Shown piece after piece: positions 1-9,228 of a stretch of DNA of 64,000 nucleotides. The stretch's first letter is position 1. Each line of letters begins with the position of its first letter. A program made the translations under genes and the position numbers. Where the stretch lies: NCBI RefSeq assembly GCF_040183065.1, contig NC_091122.1, positions 155,766,455 to 155,830,454 on the forward strand. The letters are read 5' to 3'. The notes under the pieces are model-generated. The model had not been told where the DNA came from. It was given only the letters and a program-made list of their open reading frames with translations, and did not search any database. Source of the stretch: Periplaneta americana. Lineage: Eukaryota > Arthropoda > Insecta > Blattodea > Blattidae.

Positions 1-260
1 AATTGGATTTCAGTTTAACAATTGAAAAATTTCATACAATATTAAAAAGTATTATATTTCCTTAGATATTTAAATTATGAAGAAGTGTATTATAATGTTT
101 TTACTCAACTTTGTAAATAATTTTGCATCATTATATTGACATTTGGCACTATATTAACTGAAATATTATAATATTCTAGCATCTATTACCATTATGTATT
201 TTCTTTCTTTCGTTTGTGTTGTTTGTTTTGTTGTTTTTTTCTCGCTTATTATGTATTTTG
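1..260. other. AT-rich stretch, nothing recognised
   Basis: Reads as A/T-rich non-coding DNA. I see no ORF with protein character, no inverted ends and no match to the rest of the window. Confidence 0.4.
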
Positions 261-358
261 TGTATACATCTGTGTAAGCCACCTGTAATTGGAAGCCTGC
301 TTCTGTTGGTGGTGGATTTAAAATAAAATAAAATAAAATAAAATAAAATAAAATAAAA
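261..358 (+). mobile_element. 3' end of a retroelement with (TAAAA)n tail
   Basis: A short unique stretch (GCCTGCTTCTGTTGGTGG followed by GGATTTAAAA) runs into a pentanucleotide tract from about 320 to 358. A simple-repeat tail after a GGATTTAAAA-like end is usual for LINE or SINE 3' ends. The homology between units 1 and 2 starts just to its right, so this marks the left edge of unit 1. The family is not identified. Confidence 0.35.
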
Positions 359-594
359 ACATTGTATCAACTACTAAGTTATTTTGCATCGATGGGATTG
401 ACGACAGCGAAATGGTATTTGGCGAGATGAGGTCAGGGATTCGCCAAAGATTACATGAGATTCGCCTTACGGTTGGGGAAAACCTCGGGAAAAAATCCAA
501 CCAGGTAATCAGCCCAAGCGGGAATCGAACCCGCGCCCGAGCGCAACTCTGGATCGATAGGCAAGCGCCTTAGCCGACTGGGCTGCTCCAATGG
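359..594 (-). mobile_element. tRNA-derived SINE, family 1 (unit 1, left copy)
   Basis: On the minus strand the head reads like a tRNA: an A-box region around GTCGGCTAAGGCGC and a B box GGGTTCGATTCCCG. The body is GATTACCTGGTTGG followed by a GATACA-CGTCGTTAAATAA-type tail, truncated here. The same family recurs at 3263, 17353, 25795, 37002 and 49193. It sits inside the hAT-like MITE that is complete in unit 2. It is not a functional tRNA gene because there is no acceptor stem and the body continues past the B box. Confidence 0.8.
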
Positions 595-708
595 CTATTT
601 TATACTCAGTGGATACTATAAAAATATATAAATATTACGAAAATATGAATCAATAATAACATGAAACCACCGATAATAATAATGATGATGATGATGATGA
701 TGATGATG

Positions 709-757
<49 letters not shown>

Positions 758-1110
758 TAATAATCCAAGAATATGAGTAATAATAATATGTTTAATGAAC
801 ATCTAAAACGGAAATTACCCACAATACTTATCACTTTCATCATTGGATTCTCTGTGTATGTCTTCACTAAAACAAAATACCGAAAAGACAAAATGCAGAA
901 GTACAGTAGAAATGAGACTACAACTTTCCGCCATAAAACCAGATTGCAGGCTTAAAAAGCAAATAAATTCGTCCCACTGAACAGAATTACTGAGATACTA
1001 GCTTTCACTTGTCTGTTAATTATTGAATACTAATAAAATATTACAAGGATTCCGCAGTTACACTTTAGATTAAAAGGGGTTTCACGGTGGAAAAAGTTTG
1101 AGAAACACTA
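595..1110. mobile_element. hAT-like non-autonomous element, right part (unit 1)
   Basis: Closely related to the right part of the element at 17280-18087. The right terminus reads AAAAAGTTTGAGAAACACTA and its reverse complement starts TAGTGTTTCTCAAA, a hAT-type end. The left end is missing in this unit. A 60-codon ORF at 773-955 is conserved with unit 2 (17750-17932), but it resembles no protein I know and lies inside a non-autonomous element, so I do not call it a gene. Confidence 0.5.
676..768. repeat. (GAT)n/(AAT)n microsatellite
   Basis: Runs of GAT turn into AAT repeats. Unit 2 has the same tract in shorter form at 17684-17741, so its length changed after the units separated. Confidence 0.95.
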
Positions 1111-1489
1111 CCATAGACAACCGTAATCACGACTAGGTCAATAATCTCGAGTAGAGACTGTAGTGTACCACTGGTATTAGTGTTTAGTTTCAGGAATTGA
1201 TGAGAAGAACATAATTTGTTTTGTGAGGGGCAGCCTATACATTCGCTTGTCCATGGCTGATCTTGCTCCATAGCTGACGAAAGAAATTCTGAAAAGGCCG
1301 ATGTGTTGAATGTAGGGTAGTAGGCACATGCTGTACCCAGGACCTCCCACTCTCCCCCCTGCGTCTCGCCCCGCAAAGAAACAGCTCAGGAAGTGAGGCA
1401 CGGGCAGTAAATAACAATTGCTTTACAGGTAATTATTATGTTATTTGCTAGCTTCAAGAACATGGAATGCAACTAACTATCTATTTAAG
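1111..1489. other. Unit segment shared with 18096-18497
   Basis: Closely matches unit 2 with a few substitutions and a roughly 24-bp length difference near 18096. A minus ORF (1065-1376, 103 codons) changes frame relative to its unit-2 counterpart (18181-18423), so it is not under obvious coding constraint. Function unknown. Confidence 0.5.
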
Positions 1490-1720
1490 CAGCAAATACT
1501 CACACGTTTAGATGAAGAACGAATATGTTGAAGAACTCCTGTTGCTGGCAGAATCTAATTCAGGTAAGTTGTGGAGAAGCATTGGGGGTTGGGGGTTTTC
1601 AACCTGCAGTCAAGCTCTTCATCATAATCCCGTCATCATGAAAACCTGAAATTTTAAGTCTGATTAATAAAATACGAGTATGTTACTAGTCAGTACTATG
1701 CAATGGAGGGGGAAAGGTAC
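1490..1720 (+). repeat. Dispersed unit segment with exon-like 52-bp core
   Basis: Present in all units: 1490-1720, 18498-18695 plus 20892-20930, 35307-35560 and 47498-47751. From 1512 an ATG opens 17 codons (MKNEYVEELLLLAESNS) ending at a consensus splice donor CAG|GTAAGT at 1563/1564. A TATA-like CTATTTAAG lies at 1480-1488. The donor is kept in unit 2 but mutated (CAGATAAGT) in the copies at 35.3 and 47.5 kb. It could be the first exon of a dead element or gene; I find no second exon. Confidence 0.35.
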
Positions 1721-2088
1721 TGGCCACCCTACCCCATTATCTCCCATCAAAGAGGTTCCCTCATAGGCTCGGGGCAGAGCATGTCTTCGATAGCTCGACT
1801 AGTTGCTCCATTGTGTTCAGGACTTGCGTTTGACTGGTTTGGATTCTATGGTACATCACTATTAAGGCTTGCAGCCCCAGTGACAGCTACAGCACCTTCT
1901 GCTGTTTTGGTATTACGTGGAAAGAAAAATAGCAAAGTTGCGTAACTGTACTTAACAAGTGGTATGACAAACACTATTGTAATTTTGAGGTAGGTGAGAG
2001 CTAGAATCGAATATGTCACTGGTAGGGCATTAAATTTGGTCTTACAAATAGGCTACTAGTAACACCTATAGTAATCAAAAACCAAGCA
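1690..2088. repeat. Unit segment with a dispersed GGCCACC-type repeat
   Basis: Matches 20900-21269 of unit 2. The opening TACTGGCCACCCTACCCC resembles the dispersed stretches near 22200 and 35540. An 80-codon ORF (1703-1945) is conserved with unit 2 (20913-21155) in frame and length, but it looks like no known protein and the high overall similarity explains it. Confidence 0.45.
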
Positions 2089-2090
2089 TA

Positions 2091-3204
2091 TGGGCTATTT
2101 CACCTCAAATCGACCGAAATATAGAGAAAATTGACCTTGCAATTTTTAAATACAATGAAATATTTTCTGTCCGGAGACAACTGTGATACAATGCTTCGTG
2201 GAAAGTTTGAGGCATCAGAACTTAATAGTGTTTAAATTTATCATATTTTCATAAAATGAGTAATTTAAACTGTTGTGACTCCGAAACCCTTTCAACTAAT
2301 GACCAAATCATGGTTTATTTTTATGCTGAGAAATTAAAGTTTATATTGACATGTAAACAGTTTTTCTTACTTTTTATGGAAATTTAGATTTTTCTTGATT
2401 AAGACGTCTTTGGCCATGAAAAAATATTTTTAAAATATATGGTTAGTTTCCGCATTGAAAGTACAAATAAACACATATTTTTCACTAGTGGTACGTTGAT
2501 AAGAAAGTATTGAAAATATCAAATAAAGAAAATAAATATTACGCGCGTGAACTAACCAGCTTACTGTAGGTAGTCGAGAGAAGCAAGGCCAGGAGGCAAA
2601 CACGTGATGTGTCGTCTAGCAGTCATGGCTCGGCTAGCTTTATCACAAGTTTTCATAAACACAGGACTAAAATTACGCTCAATGCTCGCTTATCTTCAGC
2701 TCTCGGCCAGTGCGTGGGCTACTGCGCCGTTCAAGTCTAGGCGTGTGAAAATAATTTATTTAATACCCTCGAAACTTATTGCCGAGCCACTCATCAAAAA
2801 ATGCCGAATCCCTCTTAATAAGCAAGGCTTTTTCTCAATATTTTTTTACATTTTTACAAATGGCCAAAATGCCTGAAAGCAAGTAAAATCAGATTATCTG
2901 TCTCTCTGTGTACAATAAAAGCAAGGATTACTTATTAACATAACTTACCAAACGTGAGCTTCAAAATAAGCTCTCGTTCAATGCTCTGCCGTAAATGGTT
3001 CCAGAGTTCTGAACGCTGAAAGAGGATTGTTTTTTTTTTATAAAATACGCTAAATTTGTCGCTCAATAATACGGAAACCGTTTGACTTTCGATAGTATAT
3101 TTTTGAAAATGCACTCCCCTCAGCACCTTGTATAAGTAGGGAGAAAATTAAAGTATAAAAAAATGCGAGGATTTTTACTGATCGATTTCATATGGAATAG
3201 CCCG
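2091..3204. mobile_element. TA-flanked TIR element (MITE-like), unit 1
   Basis: The left end reads TGGGCTATTTCACCTC and the reverse complement of the right end reads CGGGCTATTCCATATG. The ends are imperfect terminal inverted repeats of about 24 bp. Each end is flanked by the dinucleotide TA (2089-2090 and 3205-3206), as expected for Tc1/mariner-type insertion. The interior has no transposase-like ORF. The sister copy is at 24627-25736. Confidence 0.55.
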
Positions 3205-3262
3205 TATGGAAGATATTTACATGGTTCCAGACTTTTGATTCACTCTGTATTTCACTAATGAA

Positions 3263-3505
3263 AGCCACCGGCGTGGCTCAGTCGGTTTAAGGCGCTTGCC
3301 TGCCGGTCTGAAGTTGCGCTCGGCGCGGGTTCGATACCCGATTGGGCTGATTACTTGGTTGGGTTTTTCCCGAGGTTTTCCCATAAGGCGAATGCGAGGT
3401 AATCTAAGGCGAATCCTCGGCCTCATCTCGCTATCACCAATCTCATCGACGCTAAATAACCTCGTAGTTGATACAGCGTCGTTAAATAACCAACTAAAAA
3501 AAATG
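3263..3505 (+). mobile_element. tRNA-derived SINE, family 1, with target duplication
   Basis: A head GCGTGGCTCAGTCGG and B box GGGTTCGATACCCG are followed by the GATTACTTGGTTGGG body and a GATACAGCGTCGTTAAATAA tail. An 11-bp target duplication TCACTAATGAA flanks it at 3252-3262 and 3506-3516. It is therefore a retroposed copy and not a tRNA gene. Units 1 and 2 share this insertion at the same site. Confidence 0.9.
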
Positions 3506-3749
3506 TCACTAATGAACCACCACACTAATCCGCGTAGAAAAATACTACAGAATTGTCTTCAGCATACGAAAATCACGTGACTTACGTTTCCAATATTGAT
3601 ACCACGTTGGTAACCTGCGTAGTAGACCTCGAGCACTCTATCTGTAGAGGTCGCAACATGTCTCAGGTTCTCTGCGCTTGTAATTTGTAACATTTTTCTA
3701 GCGCAAATCACTAATAATATTGGTAAACTTTTGGGTATTATTCAATAGA

Positions 3750-4085
3750 AATGATTCATTCGTTCAGAGTTCCGCCCAAGGGAAGGTGATTCACTGCAAA
3801 CACAGCAATCTCCAATTTTTCCTATTTTCTGCCTTCCTCTTTGTCCCCTCATATGATCCATAAATCTTAATGTCTTCTATCATCTGATATCTTCTTCTCC
3901 CGTTCACCATTCCTTCCAGTGCATCCTTCAGTAGGCAGTTTCTTCTCAGCCAGTGACCCAGCCAATTCCTTTTTCTCTTCAAATCAGTTTCAGGATTATT
4001 CTTTCTTCACCCACCCTTTCCAACACAGCTTCGTTTCTTATTCTGTCTGTCCATTTCACACGTTTCATTCATTTCCATATCCACA
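3750..4085 (-). pseudogene. LINE 3' fragment, second family (unit 1)
   Basis: The minus strand encodes a basic segment with NWLGHWLRRNCLLKDALEG, resembling the C-terminal tail found downstream of reverse transcriptase in an arthropod LINE family. The reverse transcriptase domain is absent, so the copy is 5'-truncated. Orthologous copies are at 26268, 37506 and 49697. A GAAT-type simple repeat at the 3' end (clear in unit 2) supports a retroposed origin. Confidence 0.6.
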
Positions 4086-5193
4086 TTTCAAATGCTTCAT
4101 TAGCAGAAATTATTAATATTAGTAATTTGTAAATTTATTTTAATAATATTAGTAAAATCATGAGGTAGACTACTCCGCGGGGATCGTTACCCCGGCTAAT
4201 ATTACTTACCCAGAATCACCGTAAAAACCTAAATACCCATATCTCACACTGATATTTAAACACATATATAATGAGAAAAGATTATGCTTTTAATATTCGT
4301 ATTCTAATAACATATGCGATATTTATCTTGCCCAATCAAATTTATTTCACAGTCATCCATAAAAACTGACAATGTCGTTTTATTCAAAGAGATGTTACAT
4401 TTGCATTTAGAAGAGTAAATAAACAAATTTGTTTTCACATTCTAAAAAATCTTAAAAATTGAGTAAACAGAAACTGAAGATATACAAGGATAACCTCCAC
4501 ACTATAGACTAGGGATGTCAAAGCGCCTCAACTGCGTGTTGGCGTTGTTTTACGATGACGTATCAACATTTCAGGTTATTTAGCGTCTCAATGAAATGGT
4601 GTTACGCAAGAACGCGCATTACATTTCCTTAAAAGCGATGTTTCTACTTTATCTTGCTAAAACTTAAACCTTGTTGGAATTGTATTGCTTGCAATATGAA
4701 CACGTAATATATAGGCACTTCGACATCCCTATTATAGACGAATGGAGAGACTTATAAGAAAAGAAATCGCGAACATGACGGAAATACGTAGACGTTTTGT
4801 GTATGGATAGCAATTTCTTCAGAAAGTTGTCGGGAATGTGTGAATGCAGATGAATATTATTTTAATAACTTCTATAACACATCAGAATTAATTACGAAAT
4901 GAAAATATAGTCTAATAGTGTTCATAATAATATTAATCAAAAGTAGCCCATACAGGCACTAATATATGGGAGAATATGGGTACGTAATAACGGAATCTCT
5001 GCCGGCAATGCAAACCACATACAACCCGATTGTTCGCAGCAGGGAGCCAAGCTGAAAGTCTTGTGTTGCGAAACAATGCCTGCTCATTCTTTGTCAACCG
5101 TCACTGGGATACACACGTTACCCTTTACGAGTACTACAGATGAATTTGGAAAAATAAGTCGATGCTGTACAAACCGAAGGCTGAGGTACGCAT
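4086..5193. repeat. Pre-array module, unit 1
   Basis: Conserved sequence of about 1.1 kb that precedes every 48-bp array (26626-27730; 37843-39926 and 50034-52116 with a LINE insertion). It is A/T-rich with no credible ORF. It includes AAAGCGCCTCAACTGCGTG near 4519 and ends in GGCTGAGGTACGCATAAAGA at the array start. In this unit the LINE target site near 4920 is empty. Function unknown. Confidence 0.8.
4178..4194. other. Hairpin CGGGG-7-CCCCG
   Basis: A perfect 5-bp GC stem around the loop ATCGTTA. It is kept in unit 2 (26715-26731) but replaced in units 3 and 4, where that stretch reads GACTCCATTCCACGGC. It marks units 1 and 2 as sisters in this interval. Confidence 0.7.
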
Positions 5194-8100
5194 AAAGAGA
5201 CCGATGCGAAAATACGATTCAGTGGCAGAGGTAACACTATAAAGAGACACACAAGAGAAAATACGATTAAGTGAGAGAACCAATGACATAAAGAGACAGA
5301 TGGCAAAAATGCTGTTAAGTGATGGAACCAATAACATAACAAGTGAGATGGCGCGAAAGTACTGTTAAGTGACGGAAACAGTAACATAAAGAGTGATATG
5401 GCGCGAAAGTACTGTTAAGTGACGGAAATAGTAACATAAAGAGAGAGATGGCGAAAATGCTGTTAAGTGACGGAAACAGTGACATAAAAAGTGAGATGGC
5501 GCGAAAGTACTGTTAAGTGACGGAAACAGTAACATAAAGAGAGAGATGGCGAAAATGCTGATAAGTGACGGAAACAGTAACATAAAGAGTGATATGGCGC
5601 GAAAGTACTGTTAAGTGACGGAAATAGTAACATAAAGAGAGAGATGGCGAAAATGCTGTTAAGTGACGGAAAGAGTAACATAAAGAGTGATATGGCGCGA
5701 AAGTACTATTAAGTGACGGAAACAGTAACATAAAGAGAGAGATGGCGAAAATGCTGATAAGTGACGGAAACAGTAACATAAAGAGTGATATGGCGCGAAA
5801 GTACTGTTAAGTGACGGAAATAGTAACATAAAGAGAGAGATGGCGAAAATGCTCTTAAGTGACGGAAACAGTAACATAAAGAGTGAGATGGCGCGAAAGT
5901 ACTGTTAAGTGACGGAAATAGTAACATAAAGAGAGAGATGGCGAAAATGCTCTTAAGTGACGGAAACAGTAACATAAAGAGTGATATGGCGCGAAAGTAC
6001 TATTAAGTGACGGAAACAGTAACATAAAGAGTGAGATGGTGCGAAAGTACTGTTAAGTGACGGAAACAGTAACATAGAGAGACGGAAGGCAAAAATACTA
6101 TCAATTGAACCAATAACATAAAAAGACGGAAGGCAAAAATACTATTAAGTGACGGAAACAGTAACATAAAGAGAGAGATGGCGAAAATGCTGTTAAGTGA
6201 CGGAAACAGTAACATAAAGAGTGAGATGGCGAAAATGCTGTTAAGTGACGGAAACAGTAACATAAAGAGAGAGATGGCGAAAATGCTGTTAAGTGACGGA
6301 ACCAATAACATAAAGAGTGAGATGGCGCGAAAGTACTGTTAAGTGACGGGAACAGTAACATAAAGAGAGAGATGGCGAAAATGCTGGTAAGTGATGGAAC
6401 CAATAACATAAAGAGTGAGATGGTGCGAAAGTACTGTTAAATGACGGAAACAGTAACATAAAGAGTGAGATGGCGAAAATACTCTTAAGTGATGGAACCA
6501 ATAACATAAAGAGTGAGATGGCGCGAAAGTACTGTTAAGTGATGGAACCAATAACATAAAGGGTGAGATGGCGAAAATACTGTTAAGTGATGGAACCAAT
6601 AATATAAAGAGTGAGATGGCGAAAATACGATTAAGTAACGGAACCAATAACATAAAGAGACAGATGGCGAAATTACGATTAAGAGACGGCGGCCATAACA
6701 TTAAGAGATAGACGGCGTCTGTACGATTAAGAGACAGCGTCCATAACGTTAAGAGAGAGACGGCGTCTGTACGATTAAGTGACAGCGTCCATAACGTTAA
6801 GAGAGAGACGTCGTCTGTACGATTAAGTAACGGTGTCAATAACGTTAAGAGAGAGATGGCGTCTGTACGATTAAGTGACGGCGTCAATAACGTTAAGAGA
6901 GAGACGGCGTCTGTACGATTAAGTGGCGGCAGCAATAACGTTAATAGAGAGACGGCGTCTGTACGATTAAGTAACGGTGTTAATAACGTTAAGAGAGAGA
7001 CGTCGTCTGTACGATTAAGTAACGGTGTCAATAACGTTAAGAGAGAGATGGCGTCTGTACGATTAAGTGACGGCGTCAATAACGTTAATAGAGAGATGGC
7101 GTCTGTACGATTAAGTGGCGGCAGCAATAACGTTAAGAGAGAGACGGCGTCTGTACGATTAAGTAGGGGCAGCAATAACGTTAAGAGAGAGGCGGCGTCT
7201 GTACGATTAAGTGATGGCGTCAATAACATTAAAAGAGAGATGGCGTCTGTACGATTAAGTGGCGGCGGTAATAACATTAAGAGAGAGAGAGACGGTGCCA
7301 GTACGATTAAGGGGCGCGGCAATAAAATTAAGAGATAGTCGGCGCCAGTACGATTAAATGGCGGCGGCAATAACATTAAGAGAGAGACGATGGCAGTACG
7401 ATTAAGTGGCGGCGGCAATAACATTAGGAGAGAGACGGCGGCAGTACGATTAAGTGATGGCGGCAATAACATCAAGAGAGAGATGGCGCTAGTACGATTA
7501 AGTAGCGGCGGCAAAAACATTAAGAGAGAGACGGCGGCAGTACGATTAAGTGGTGGCGGCAATAACATTAAGAGAGAGACGGCGGCAGTACGATTAAGTA
7601 GCGGCGGCAATAACATTAAGAGAGAGATGGCGGCAGTACGATTAAGTGATTGCGGCAATAACATCAAGAGAGGGACGGCGCTAGTACGATTAAGTAGCGG
7701 CGGCAATAACATTAAGAGAGAGATGGCGGCAGTACGATTAAGTAGCGGCGGCAATAACATTAAGAGAGAGATGGCGGCAGTACGATTAAGTGATTGCGGC
7801 AATAACATCAAGAGAGGGACGGCGCTAGTACGATTAAGTAGCGGCGGTAATAACATTAAGAGATACACGGCGGCAGTACGATTAAGTGATGGCTGCAATA
7901 ACATTAAGAGAGAGACGGCTGCTGTAAGAGTAAGTGACGGCGGCAATAACATCAAGAGAGAGACGGCGTCTGTACGATTGAGTAACGGCGTCAATAACAG
8001 TAAAAGAGAGACTGCGTCTGTACGATTAAATGACGGCGGCAATAACATTAAGAGAGAGACGGCGCTAGTACGATTAAGTAGCGGCGGCAAAAACATTAAG

Positions 8101-8975
8101 AGAGAGACGGCGGCAGTACGATTAACTGGTGGCGGCAATAACATTAAGAGAGAGATGGCGGCAGTACGGTTAAGTGATTGCGGCATTAACATTAAGAGAG
8201 AGACGGCGGCAGTACGATTAAGTAGCGGCGGCAATAACATTAAGAGAGAGACGGCGGCAGTACGATTAACTGATGGCGGCAATAACATCAAGAGAGAGAC
8301 GGCGCTAGTACGATTAAGTAGCGGCGGCAAAAACATTAAAAGAGGGACGGCGGCAGTACAATTAAGTGGTGGCGGCAATAACATTGAGAGAGAGACGGCG
8401 GCAGTACGATTAAGTAGCGGCGGCAATAACATTAAGAGAGAGATGGCGGCAGTACGATTAAGTGATTGCGGCAATAACATCAAGAGAGTGACGGCGCTAG
8501 TACGATTAAGTAGCGGTGGCAATAACATTAAGAGAGAGACGGCGGCAGTACGATTAAGTGATGGCGGCAATAACATTAAGAGAGAGACGGCTGCTGTAAG
8601 AGTAAGTGACGGCGGCAATAACATCAAGAGAGAGACGGCGGCAATAACATCAAGAGAGAGACGGCGGCTGTACGATTGAGTGACGGCGTCAGTAGCAGTA
8701 AAAGAGAGACGGCGTCTGTACGATTAAATGACGGCGGCAATAACATTAAGAGAGAGACGGCGACTGTACAATTAAGTGGCGGCAGCAATAACGTTAATAG
8801 AGAGATGGCGTCTGTAGGATTAAGTGACGGCGGCAATAACAAGAAGAGAGAGACGGCGTCTGTACGATTAAATGACGTTGGCAATAACATTAAGATAGAG
8901 ACGGCTCTGTACGATTAAGTGACGGCGGCCATAACATTAAGCGCGAGACGGTATCTGTACGTTTAAGAGAGAAAT
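5194..8975. repeat. 48-bp minisatellite array 1 (about 77 units)
   Basis: Tandem units mostly of 48 bp, with 50-bp variants on the left. The shared core is TTAAGTG then AATAACAT then AAGAGAGA. Left part (to about 6650): 98-bp dimers made of one unit starting ATGGCGCGAAAGTAC and one starting ATGGCGAAAATGC. Middle and right: G/C-rich units with CGGCGTCTGTACG or CGGCGGCAGTACG. Long ORFs run on both strands (for example 6339-8627 minus and 7390-8679 plus) because 48 is a multiple of three. The predicted peptides are pure 16-residue repeats (like VRLSGGGNNIKRETAA or LLMLLPPPLNRTAAVS), and I do not regard them as genes. Confidence 0.95.
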
Positions 8976-9228
8976 GATTACTGTGAGAAAGTCACAGATA
9001 AAATTGTACTGTAAAATTATTTCATGTTCGCATATTTATCTATTTTATCTTTTTTGATATTATGTAAAATATTGTTGTGGAATAATAAGAGAAAATTTTT
9101 GTATTACATTGACTGTTGATTTGTGTTCAAATTATTGTAATTATAAAAAGTATTTAAAGTATTCCTGTGTTCGGCTATGGTTGAGAAGGATTTTATATGA
9201 ACACTCAAATGGAAGTTTTTGACGGGGA
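8976..9228. repeat. Post-array module, unit 1 (truncated)
   Basis: Starts with the hairpin CTGTGA-GAAAG-TCACAG at 8981-8997 and then an A/T-rich stretch found after all four arrays. Homology stops near 9227, where a dispersed repeat is joined at the short shared string TGCAC. The mariner relic that follows arrays 2-4 is therefore absent here. Confidence 0.8.

Noticed and set aside
616..891. Minus ORF with poly-Tyr and poly-His runs
   Set aside because: It is a translation of the GAT/AAT microsatellite.
773..955. Conserved 60-codon ORF as a small gene (also 17750-17932)
   Set aside because: It lies inside a hAT-like non-autonomous element shared by two recent paralogs. High nucleotide identity alone explains the conserved frame.
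1703..1945. 80-codon ORF shared with 20913-21155 as a gene
   Set aside because: No recognisable domain and no splice or promoter context. Its conservation equals that of the surrounding non-coding unit sequence.
3263..3345. Genuine tRNA gene
   Set aside because: A and B boxes are present, but no acceptor stem closes. The sequence continues into a SINE body and is flanked by a target duplication.
6339..8627. 762-codon minus ORF and the other long ORFs over the arrays (468, 610, 484 and 429 codons) as genes
   Set aside because: They follow directly from a 48-bp period without in-frame stops. They exist on both strands at once, break wherever a 50- or 44-bp unit occurs, and encode only 16-residue repeats.
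5194..8975. CRISPR-like array
   Set aside because: There are no unique spacers between the repeats. Units are contiguous and graded in sequence, and the context is a eukaryotic genome.
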